Below are positions 1 to 5,638 of a stretch of 6,076 nt of DNA, in pieces (positions within the stretch are counted from its first letter, which is position 1; every line of letters begins with the position of its first letter). The translations under genes were made by a program, and so were the position numbers. Source of the DNA: Micromonosporaceae bacterium (GTDB lineage: Bacteria > Actinomycetota > Actinomycetes > Mycobacteriales > Micromonosporaceae); NCBI GenBank assembly GCA_019689695.1, contig JADGHA010000278.1, forward strand, positions 1 to 6,076. Reading direction: 5' to 3'. The notes beneath the pieces are model-generated. The model worked only from the letters and a program-made list of their open reading frames with translations. It was not told the DNA's origin and did not search any database.

Positions 1-1535
1 GCGCGCGCCAGCGCCGCCCGGGCGGCGTTCGCGCCGGGGGCGCCGTGCACCCCGCCGCCGGGGGGCGCCGACGCGCTGGCCAGAAACAGCCGGTCGACCG
101 GCGTGTCCGCCCGGCCCAGTCCGGGCACCGGGCGCAGGAACAGCTGCTGCTGCACGGCCGAGCTTCCGCCGCCCACCGCCCCGCCGACCAGGGCCGGGTT
201 CTCCTCCTCCAGCTCCACCGGGCCGGCCACCCGGCGGCCCACCACCAGCCGACCGAATCCCGGCGCATGCTCCTCCACCGCCGCCTCCATCCGCGCAGCC
301 TGCTCGCGGATGTGGTCCGCATCCCAGTCCTGGCGGCGCGGCAGGTGGGTGTACCCCCACACCGACTCGGTGCCCTCCGGCGAGCGGTCCGGGTCGGCGG
401 TGGTCATCTGTCCGATGAGGATGAACGGGTCCGCGGGCTGCTCACCGCGGGCGATCGCGCCCGCGTAGCGGCTCAGGGCGTTCATGTCGCCGCCGAGGTG
501 CACGGTACCGGCGCCCGCGACCGCCGGGTTGCGCCACGGCACCTTGCCGGCCAGCGCCCAGTCCACTTTGATCGTCGCGGAGTCCCAGCGGAACTGCGCC
601 AGATCGGCCACCAGCCGCGGCGGCAGCCGATCGGTGCCGACCAGGTCCGCCAGCAGCACCGGCGCCGGGACATCGGCCAGCACCGCCCGCCGCGCCCGCC
701 ACCGGCGCCCGTCCGCCGCCGCGACGCCGACGGCCACGTTGCGCGCGACCAGCACGCGCTCGACCCGCACCCCGCACTCGACCTGCCCACCGCGGGCCCG
801 CAGCCGGGCCACCAGCGCGTCGGAGATCCGCTGCGCCCCGCCGGCCGGCACCGGGAACCCGTACTCCTGCCCCAGCATCGCCAGCAGCCAGCCGTACACG
901 CCGCTTCCGGCGTCCTCGGGGGACAGATCGGTGTGCAGCGAACACCCGGCGAGCAGCAGCGCCGCCCCTTCGCCGTCGAACAGGTCCCGGCCGAGCTGCC
1001 GCACCGGGGTCAGGAACCGGCGGGCCAGGCGCAGCGCCCCGCTCGGCCGCAGCTGCCGCAGCAGCGCCACTCCCGCGCGTACCGGCGGGAACGGCGTGAA
1101 CACCGCCTCCAGCAGCGGCCGGGAGAGCCGGAGCCAGTCGGCGTACGCGTCCAGCCACCGTTGCCCGTCGCCGGGCGCGAACTGCTCGACGGAGGCCGCG
1201 GTTAGCTCCGGGTCCCGGTTCAGCACCGCCACCCGGTCATCGGGCAGCACGTGCGCCAGCACGTCGGGCGCGTGCCGCCAGCGCACCCCGTACTCGTCGA
1301 GCCGCAGGTCGCGCAGGGGCTGCGACGCGGTCGCGAAGGGGTAGAACGCGCTGCACAGGTCGCTGAGGTAGCCGGGTGCGGCCAGCTCGGCCGAGCGGAC
1401 CGCGCCGCCGGGCGTTCCGGTCGCCTCCAGGACAAGCACGTCCCATCCGGCGTCGGCCAGCAGGTTCGCCGCGACCAGGCCGTTGGGCCCGGCACCGACC
1501 ACCACCGCGTCGGCGGTGTCGACAGGGATCTCCAC
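1..1535 (-). CDS. Phytoene-dehydrogenase-like FAD-dependent oxidoreductase (C-terminus cut by window edge)
   Basis: This is an open minus-strand frame of 511 codons with no stop before the window edge. An in-frame TAG at 1547-1545 leaves GTG at 1535-1533 as the first possible start. Residues about 8-40 form a Rossmann FAD-binding fold: VVVGAGPNGLVAA with the glycines at 14, 16 and 19, and a strand-ending Glu near residue 37 (VLVLEA) that should bind the ribose. The C-terminal FAD signature GGGVHGAPGANAARA lies at about 493-507. The pair of motifs is typical of the COG1233 phytoene desaturase-like family, usually a little over 500 residues, so only a short tail is missing. The product should be a cytosolic or membrane-associated flavoprotein that oxidises or desaturates a hydrophobic substrate. 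No other carotenoid gene is visible, so a carotenoid role is not shown. It diverges from the aldehyde dehydrogenase gene. No Shine-Dalgarno site precedes the GTG, but a SigB/F-type promoter ends 9 bases before it, suggesting a leaderless mRNA. Confidence 0.9.
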   Translation of the reverse strand, partial: MEIPVDTADAVVVGAGPNGLVAANLLADAGWDVLVLEATGTPGGAVRSAELAAPGYLSDLCSAFYPFATASQPLRDLRLDEYGVRWRHAPDVLAHVLPDDRVAVLNRDPELTAASVEQFAPGDGQRWLDAYADWLRLSRPLLEAVFTPFPPVRAGVALLRQLRPSGALRLARRFLTPVRQLGRDLFDGEGAALLLAGCSLHTDLSPEDAGSGVYGWLLAMLGQEYGFPVPAGGAQRISDALVARLRARGGQVECGVRVERVLVARNVAVGVAAADGRRWRARRAVLADVPAPVLLADLVGTDRLPPRLVADLAQFRWDSATIKVDWALAGKVPWRNPAVAGAGTVHLGGDMNALSRYAGAIARGEQPADPFILIGQMTTADPDRSPEGTESVWGYTHLPRRQDWDADHIREQAARMEAAVEEHAPGFGRLVVGRRVAGPVELEEENPALVGGAVGGGSSAVQQQLFLRPVPGLGRADTPVDRLFLASASAPPGGGVHGAPGANAARAALAR

Positions 1536-1544
1536 GCCATGTGA

Positions 1545-1570
1545 CTACCCGGAATCGGACCCGGCGCAAC
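1545..1570 (-). promoter_or_regulatory. SigB/SigF-type promoter of the FAD oxidoreductase gene
   Basis: On the minus strand GTTG (1570-1567) is followed by a 16-base spacer and GGGTAG (1550-1545), then 9 bases to the GTG start. The known family consensus is GTTT-N14-16-GGGTAT or GGGTAC. The -35 box differs at one base, and the last -10 base is G, as in the DUF2795 promoter. The distance to the start codon matches the other sites in this window. Confidence 0.55.
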
Positions 1571-1574
1571 TTCC

Positions 1575-1600
1575 GTTTCGACCGCCCTGCCCATGGGCAC
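1575..1600 (+). promoter_or_regulatory. SigB/SigF-type promoter of the aldehyde dehydrogenase gene
   Basis: GTTT (1575-1578) is followed by a 16-base spacer and GGGCAC (1595-1600), then 10 bases to ATG at 1611. The -10 box has C where the consensus has T, so by itself this is a moderate match. It is supported by the exact -35 box, the spacing, and the fact that it sits back to back with the oxidoreductase promoter, the two -35 boxes being 4 bases apart. Confidence 0.45.
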
Positions 1601-1610
1601 TCACCCCCGC

Positions 1611-3053
1611 ATGTACCAGGTTGAGCAGCTCATCGGGGGCGAATGGGGCATCGGCGGCACGGCGGGCGAGCTGGTCGTGGCGGATCCGGCCGACGGCCGG
1701 CCGGTCACCCGGGCTCCCGTCGCCTCCGACGGCGACGTGGACGCCGCGGTCAAGACGGCCCGGCAGCGCGCCTCGCAGTGGGCCCGGACCGCGCCGGCCG
1801 ACCGGGCGGCGGCGCTGGCGCGGGCCGCCGACGCGGTCGCCGCCGACGCCGAGCGGCTGGCTCTGCTCACCACGCAGGAGATGGGGCGGCCGCTGGAGGA
1901 GTCACGGGCCGGTGTCGCCGCCGGGGTGGCCACCCTGCGCCAGTACGCCGAGCTCGGTCCGCTGCACCGGGGCCGGTCCCTGGCCGGCGACGACGGCGCG
2001 GTGGACCTGATGGTGCACCAGCCGCGCGGCGTGGTGGCGGTCATCACACCCTGGAACGACCCGGTGGCTGTCTCATGTGGACTTCTCGGCGCCGCCCTGG
2101 TGACCGGCAACACAGTGGTGTACAAGCCCAGCGAGCGCACTCCCGGCACCGGCCACGCGCTGGCCCGGCTGCTCGCCGGCGAGCTGCCCGCCGGCGTGCT
2201 CAACCTGCTCTCCGGCGGCGGCCGGGTGGGCGCGCGGTTGGCCGGTCAGGACGTCGACGTGGTCGCCCACGTGGGCTCCACCGCGACCGGCCGGTCCATC
2301 GCCGCCGCATGCGCCCGGACCGGTGCCAAGGCGGTACTGGAAAACGGCGGCAGCGACCCACTCATCGTGGATGCGGACGTCGACCCGTACTGGGCCGCCG
2401 AACAAGTGGCGGTCGGCGCGTTCAGCAACGCCGGCCAGATCTGCACCGCGGTGGAACGGGTCTACGTCCACCGGGCGGTGGCGGCCTCGCTGCTCGAGGC
2501 ACTGGTCGGCCGGGCGGCACAGCTGCGGGTCGGCCCGGGCACCGATCCGAAGACCCAGATGGGGCCGCTGGTCGACCTCGCCCACCGCGACCTGGTGCAC
2601 GGCAAGGTGACCGACGCGGTGCGCCGCGGCGCCCGGCTGCTCTGCGGCGGCACGGTGCCGCCCGGGCCGGGTTCGTTCTACCCGCCCACGGTGCTCGCCG
2701 ACTGCGCCGATGACATGCCGCTGCTGCGCGAGGAGACGTTCGGCCCGGTCGCCCCCGTGGTTGAGGTCGACACGTTCGACGAGGCGCTCGCCCGGGCCGG
2801 CCGCTCCCCCTACGGGCTGGCCGCCACCGTGCTCACCGGTTCGATGGCACACGCCCAGCGGGCCTGGCGCGAGTTGCCGGTCGGCACGGTGAAGGTGAAT
2901 GCGGTGTTCGGCGGGGCGCCGGGGGGCGCGGCCCACCCGCGCCGGGGCAGCGGCCACGGCTTCGGGTACGGGCCGGAGCTGCTGGACGAGCTGACCGTGA
3001 CCAAGGTCGTGCACCTCCGGCCCGCGGCGGCGCTGGCGCCGGAGCGCTCGTAA
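1611..3053 (+). CDS. NAD(P)-dependent aldehyde dehydrogenase
   Basis: This 480-residue protein belongs to the aldehyde dehydrogenase superfamily, which oxidises aldehydes to carboxylic acids with NAD(P)+ in the cytosol. Its length fits the family. Numbered from ATG 1611, the visible motifs are TPWN with the oxyanion Asn at 149, the cofactor-binding Lys at 172 (VYKPSE), GSTATG at 222-227, the general base Glu at 244 in LENGGSDP, the nucleophile Cys at 278 (GQICTAVERV), and the ribose-binding Glu at 375 in ETFGP. The motif around Glu244 is usually LELGGKSP; here Asn replaces the second Leu, and the GGSDP variant is seen in some succinate-semialdehyde dehydrogenase-like members. The substrate cannot be named. 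An in-frame ATG at 1593 would add six residues, but it has no Shine-Dalgarno site and overlaps the proposed -10 box; the protein from 1611 begins MYQVEQLIGGEW, which fits the family's N-terminus. It diverges from the FAD oxidoreductase gene and converges on the radical SAM gene with an 11-base gap. Confidence 0.93.
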   Translation: MYQVEQLIGGEWGIGGTAGELVVADPADGRPVTRAPVASDGDVDAAVKTARQRASQWARTAPADRAAALARAADAVAADAERLALLTTQEMGRPLEESRAGVAAGVATLRQYAELGPLHRGRSLAGDDGAVDLMVHQPRGVVAVITPWNDPVAVSCGLLGAALVTGNTVVYKPSERTPGTGHALARLLAGELPAGVLNLLSGGGRVGARLAGQDVDVVAHVGSTATGRSIAAACARTGAKAVLENGGSDPLIVDADVDPYWAAEQVAVGAFSNAGQICTAVERVYVHRAVAASLLEALVGRAAQLRVGPGTDPKTQMGPLVDLAHRDLVHGKVTDAVRRGARLLCGGTVPPGPGSFYPPTVLADCADDMPLLREETFGPVAPVVEVDTFDEALARAGRSPYGLAATVLTGSMAHAQRAWRELPVGTVKVNAVFGGAPGGAAHPRRGSGHGFGYGPELLDELTVTKVVHLRPAAALAPERS

Positions 3054-3064
3054 CGGAGCTATCT

Positions 3065-4075
3065 CTAGAACGTGCGCTGGTAGAGCGCGCAACCGCGGCA
3101 GACCTCCGGTGGGTCGCCGCCGCCGGCCAGCCGTTGCCGGAACCGCGTGTACGCCGGGCCGTGCCAGATCTCCGGAAAGCTCTGCTCCCCCAGCCGGCCC
3201 AGGTTGACCCGGTCGTCACCCATCACCATGCAGCACGGCTGCACCACACCCTGGCTGGTGACGTACGCGCTGTCCCATGGCCAGGTGCAGCCCGGTCCAT
3301 CGTGGACGGCCGCGGCCGGCACCGCGACCAGCCGCGGCAGCCGCAGCTGGATGCCCCGCCCGCTGGCCTCCGCACGGGCCGCCGCGAACGCCTCCTCGGC
3401 GGCGGCCCGGTCCTCGCCGGTCCACAGTGCCTGGTCCTCGGCGTACTGGCGGATCTGGTGGTACTGCCCGGCCGGATCCGCGTCGGAGAAGGTGTGCGAG
3501 AGGTTCTGCACCCACAGCTGGTCCACGCCGACGCCGGCGAGCAGCCGCACCAGCGCGGGCAGCTGGGCCACGTTGCGGCGCATGGCCACGAAGACCACGC
3601 GTATCCACGGGTTGTCCCGCCCGGCGGCGCGCTTGGCCGCCACCAGCCCGGCCAGGTTGGCCATTACGGTGTCGAACGACGCGCCGTCACGGATCGCCTC
3701 GTACGTCCCGGCGTCCGCGCCGTCCAGCGACACGTGCAGCCAGTCGAGCCCGGCATCCAGCAGCTCCTCGGCGCGGTCACGGCTGAGCAGCGTGGCGTTG
3801 GAGTTGAAGCCCACCGTCACCCGCCGGGCCTTCGCGTACCGAACCATCGCCAGCAGGTACGGCGACAGCAGCGGCTCGCCCAGCCCCTGCAGGGTGAGCC
3901 GACGCAGGGTGGGCACCTCGTCCACGATCTGCCGGAACAGCGTCTCGGTCATCGCCCCGGCCAGCTTGTTCACCGGCGGCCGGTACCTGACCAGGCACAT
4001 CGCGCAGCGCAGGTTACACGCCGAGGTGACCTCCAGCTGCAGGGAATCCGGCAGCGGCGGGCGCAACTCCACCAT
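3065..4075 (-). CDS. Radical SAM protein with C-terminal SPASM/twitch-type domain
   Basis: From ATG 4075 this is a 336-residue protein. The radical SAM motif CNLRCAMC (Cys 20, 24 and 27) should bind the 4Fe-4S cluster that cleaves S-adenosylmethionine. It is followed by a GLGEPLL motif (64-70) and the strand segments GFNSNATLL and LHVSLDGAD expected of the core barrel. The C-terminal part (about 260-330) has GCTWPW (Cys 263), a GVVQPCC motif (Cys 281-282), NLG, an EIW segment and CRGC (Cys 326 and 329), the pattern of a SPASM or twitch domain holding an extra iron-sulfur cluster. Such enzymes modify peptides, proteins or small molecules; no precursor peptide is visible nearby, so the substrate is unknown. 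A GTG at 4156 would extend the protein by 27 residues. It has a GAGG Shine-Dalgarno site (4167-4164) overlapping the stop codon of the sigma gene. I prefer ATG 4075 because a near-perfect promoter ends 9 bases before it and the core domain starts soon after. The gene lies directly downstream of the sigma factor gene. Confidence 0.9.
   Translation of the reverse strand: MVELRPPLPDSLQLEVTSACNLRCAMCLVRYRPPVNKLAGAMTETLFRQIVDEVPTLRRLTLQGLGEPLLSPYLLAMVRYAKARRVTVGFNSNATLLSRDRAEELLDAGLDWLHVSLDGADAGTYEAIRDGASFDTVMANLAGLVAAKRAAGRDNPWIRVVFVAMRRNVAQLPALVRLLAGVGVDQLWVQNLSHTFSDADPAGQYHQIRQYAEDQALWTGEDRAAAEEAFAAARAEASGRGIQLRLPRLVAVPAAAVHDGPGCTWPWDSAYVTSQGVVQPCCMVMGDDRVNLGRLGEQSFPEIWHGPAYTRFRQRLAGGGDPPEVCRGCALYQRTF
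3072..3090. terminator. Possible small hairpin between the convergent genes
   Basis: Bases 3072-3078 can pair with 3084-3090 around a 5-base loop (core GCGCT/AGCGC plus one wobble and one G-C pair). It starts 18 bases after the aldehyde dehydrogenase stop codon and lies inside the last codons of the radical SAM gene. There is no T-tract, so termination is only a guess from position and structure. Confidence 0.25.
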
Positions 4076-4084
4076 GCCGGCCGG

Positions 4085-4109
4085 ATACCCGCACCAGAAG
4101 TGGACAAAC
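4085..4109 (-). promoter_or_regulatory. SigB/SigF-type promoter of the radical SAM gene
   Basis: On the minus strand GTTT (4109-4106), preceded by GG, is followed by a 15-base spacer and GGGTAT (4090-4085), then 9 bases to ATG 4075. This is an exact match to the mycobacterial SigF consensus and to the SigB/F type generally. It lies just downstream of a sigma factor gene of that same family, so the sigma factor may drive its neighbour. Confidence 0.75.
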
Positions 4110-4165
4110 CCCGTGAGCTGGCAAACCGGTACCGCCGCCGTGGCGCACCAGGCCACCTGCTCGCC

Positions 4166-5305
4166 TCACGCGCCGAGCGCGTCGTCCGCCAGCGTGTCGT
4201 CCGTCAGCGCCCGGCGCAACTGCCGCAGCGACGAGGCGAGCAGGCGCGAGACGTGCATCTGGGAGATGCCGACCTCGCGGGCGATCTGCGTCTGGGTCAT
4301 GTTGCCGAAGAACCGCATGACCAGGATGCGCTGCTCCCGTCGGGGCAGGTCCGCCAGCGCCGGGCGCAGCGACTCCCGGTCCACCACCCCCTCCAGGTCA
4401 CGGTCCTCAGTGGCGAGCCGGTCCGCCACCAGGGTGCCCGCGTCCGGGTGGACCGGGTCGGACAGCGAGCCCGGCCGGTAGGCGCCCGCCGCCGCCTGCG
4501 CCGCGAGCACGTCCTCCTCCGGTACGCCCAGCTGCCTGGCGATGTCCACCATGGACGGGGTGCGGCCCAGCTCCTGAGTCAGCTCGCAGATCGCGCTCTG
4601 TATGCTCAGCCGCAGCTCCTGCAGCCGACGCGGCACCCGGATCCGCCACCCCCGGTCGCGGAAGTAGCGGCGCACCTCGCCCAGGATGGTGGGTGCCGCG
4701 TAGGACACGAACTCGGTGCCCCGCGACGGGTCGTACCGGTCTACGGCCTTGACCAGCCCCACCGTGGCCACCTGGTCGAGGTCCTCCTGCGGCTCGCCCC
4801 GGTTGTGGAACCGGCGGGCGAGGCCGGTGGCGAACGGCAGGCTCAGCTCGATCGCCTCGGCGCGCAGCTCGGTACGCTCCGGCGCGTCCTGGGGCAGCTG
4901 GCCCATCACCCGCAGCAGCACCTGGGTAGCGTCCTCTGTGGGCCGCTCCCCGTCGCCGGCTGCCGCCAGCGTCTGCTCCACCGTGTCGTACGCGCCCAGG
5001 CTCTTCGCGACCCCGGTCATCTCAAGCACCCGCAGGACGATGCCACGCGCGGCGACCGCGTGCAGCGCGCCGTCGCGGTGCTCGGCCCGGTCGCGGACGT
5101 AGATGAAGACCCCGATCGCGGTGCAGTCGATCACGTCCACGCCGGAGAGGTCGACGACCAGCCGCCGGGCGCCGCCGGCGAGGCGGTCGAGCAGCACGGA
5201 GCGCAGCCGCGGGGTGGTGGCGATGTCGAGGCACCCCTGTACCGCCACGAGATCCGTGTCACCGGTCCTCCTGGTCTGCAGTTGCGTGGCCTGCACAACT
5301 CCCAC
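4166..5305 (-). CDS. STAS domain fused to SigB/SigF/SigG-family sigma factor
   Basis: This 379-residue protein joins two parts of a partner-switching system. Residues about 8-115 are a STAS (anti-anti-sigma) domain: VDLSGVDVIDCTAIGVFIYV aligns with the SpoIIAA/RsbV core. The phosphorylated Ser of SpoIIAA (Ser58, in DSSGLG) is replaced by Cys61 (DCTAIG), with Thr62 next to it. After a linker of about 30 residues comes the sigma factor. Region 2 is about 150-220 (EDLDQVATVGLVKAVDRYDP, then the GTEFVSYAAPTILGEVRRYF segment), region 3 is about 225-305, and region 4 is about 317-368 with a helix-turn-helix (QTQIAREVGISQMHVSRLL). All core-binding and promoter-binding regions appear intact. It should recruit RNA polymerase to stress or development promoters of the GTTT/GGGTAT type, which occur around it. 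No anti-sigma kinase gene is in the window. GTG 5305 and GTG 5296 are both possible starts; GAGGGG lies 8 bases before the second. It follows the small DUF6158-like gene by 21 bases, so it is probably co-transcribed. Confidence 0.93.
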   Translation of the reverse strand: MGVVQATQLQTRRTGDTDLVAVQGCLDIATTPRLRSVLLDRLAGGARRLVVDLSGVDVIDCTAIGVFIYVRDRAEHRDGALHAVAARGIVLRVLEMTGVAKSLGAYDTVEQTLAAAGDGERPTEDATQVLLRVMGQLPQDAPERTELRAEAIELSLPFATGLARRFHNRGEPQEDLDQVATVGLVKAVDRYDPSRGTEFVSYAAPTILGEVRRYFRDRGWRIRVPRRLQELRLSIQSAICELTQELGRTPSMVDIARQLGVPEEDVLAAQAAAGAYRPGSLSDPVHPDAGTLVADRLATEDRDLEGVVDRESLRPALADLPRREQRILVMRFFGNMTQTQIAREVGISQMHVSRLLASSLRQLRRALTDDTLADDALGA

Positions 5306-5326
5306 CCCTCTTCCGGCGTCTGGCGG

Positions 5327-5560
5327 TCAGTCGCGCAGCCGGGCGCGGTCCACCTCACGGTCGGGGAACCTCTGCAGGTACTCGGCCTCCAGCTCGGCCA
5401 TCCGCCGGGTGTGCTCCACCAGCGCGTCCTCGGAGCCGTGCCGCAGGGTGTCGTTGCGGGTCCGGTGCACACTGGCCAGCTCGCGCAGCAGGTCGTCGTC
5501 GCTCAGCTGCTGCGGTGGCACGCCCCAGTCCGGGACCTGATCGGTCTCCACTTCATGCAT
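5327..5560 (-). CDS. Small DUF6158-like protein, first gene of the sigma operon
   Basis: This is a 77-residue, charged, probably cytosolic protein with no signal peptide or membrane segment. The central part (about 19-66) is predicted helical: LSDDDLLRELASVHRTRNDTL, then HGSEDALVEHTRRMAELEAEYLQRFP. From memory this pattern resembles DUF6158, a family of short actinobacterial proteins of unknown function. The ATG at 5560 is well supported by AGGAG (5571-5567), 6 bases upstream, the clearest Shine-Dalgarno site in the window. The stop codon lies 21 bases before the sigma gene start, so the two are probably one transcript. It could help regulate the STAS-sigma protein, or could simply be a stress protein; nothing in the sequence decides this. 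Confidence 0.82.
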   Translation of the reverse strand: MHEVETDQVPDWGVPPQQLSDDDLLRELASVHRTRNDTLRHGSEDALVEHTRRMAELEAEYLQRFPDREVDRARLRD

Positions 5561-5566
5561 CCGCTT

Positions 5567-5571
5567 CTCCT
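5567..5571 (-). promoter_or_regulatory. Strong ribosome binding site of the DUF6158-like gene
   Basis: AGGAG on the minus strand, 6 bases before ATG 5560. It fixes that start. It also overlaps the weak -10 candidate GGGCAG (5575-5570), and a transcript begun from that candidate would lack this site, so the two readings compete. Confidence 0.7.
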
Positions 5572-5595
5572 GCCCGTCGCCGGGCGCGGCTAAAC
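5570..5595 (-). promoter_or_regulatory. Weak SigB/SigF-type promoter candidate for the sigma operon
   Basis: On the minus strand GTTT (5595-5592) is followed by a 16-base spacer and GGGCAG (5575-5570), then 9 bases to ATG 5560. The -35 box is exact and the placement matches the other sites, but the -10 box has C for T at its fourth base and overlaps a good ribosome binding site. If real, the sigma factor would control its own operon. Confidence 0.3.
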
Positions 5596-5611
5596 CCGCC
5601 GCGGTTTCGCC
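5588..5611. repeat. Imperfect inverted repeat formed by two facing-away -35 boxes
   Basis: Arms GGCTAAACC (5588-5596) and GGTTTCGCC (5603-5611) match at 8 of 9 positions around a 6-base centre. Each arm contains a GGTTT -35 element pointing outward, so the symmetry is explained by back-to-back promoters. A dimeric regulator could also bind here, but nothing shows that. Confidence 0.5.
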
Positions 5612-5628
5612 CCGCAGTGCACGGGTAG
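5604..5628 (+). promoter_or_regulatory. SigB/SigF-type promoter of the DUF2795 gene
   Basis: GTTT (5604-5607), preceded by G, is followed by a 15-base spacer and GGGTAG (5623-5628), then 10 bases to ATG 5639. It departs from the consensus only at the last -10 base. The spacing and the distance to the start codon match the radical SAM promoter almost exactly. No Shine-Dalgarno site lies before the ATG, in line with a leaderless mRNA. Confidence 0.72.
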
Positions 5629-5638
5629 TCCTCCCGAC

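Noticed and set aside
45..1205. Plus-strand open frame of 386 codons over the FAD oxidoreductase gene
   Set aside because: No domain signature and low-complexity Arg/Ala/Pro composition; the minus-strand GTG frame carries both FAD motifs.
1547..1564. Direct repeat ACCCGG-N6-ACCCGG as a possible operator
   Set aside because: One copy is part of the promoter -10 box on the other strand, and such short G+C-rich repeats are expected by chance here.
1220..1600. Minus-strand frame using ATG 1540, which overlaps the start of the oxidoreductase
   Set aside because: It is in a different frame from the Rossmann motif and gives a non-conserved product. The GTG at 1535 is the real start.
2073..3092. 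Minus-strand 339-codon frame antisense to the aldehyde dehydrogenase
   Set aside because: Composition typical of an antisense shadow; the plus strand has all aldehyde dehydrogenase motifs.
4123..4126. A second minus-strand GTTT upstream of the radical SAM gene
   Set aside because: No GGGTA-like box lies 14-17 bases downstream of it.
3134..5593. 819-codon open frame on the plus strand, antisense to the radical SAM and sigma genes
   Set aside because: Its protein is rich in Arg, His, Gln and Pro with no recognisable domain, while the minus strand encodes complete conserved proteins. It is a by-product of high G+C codon use.
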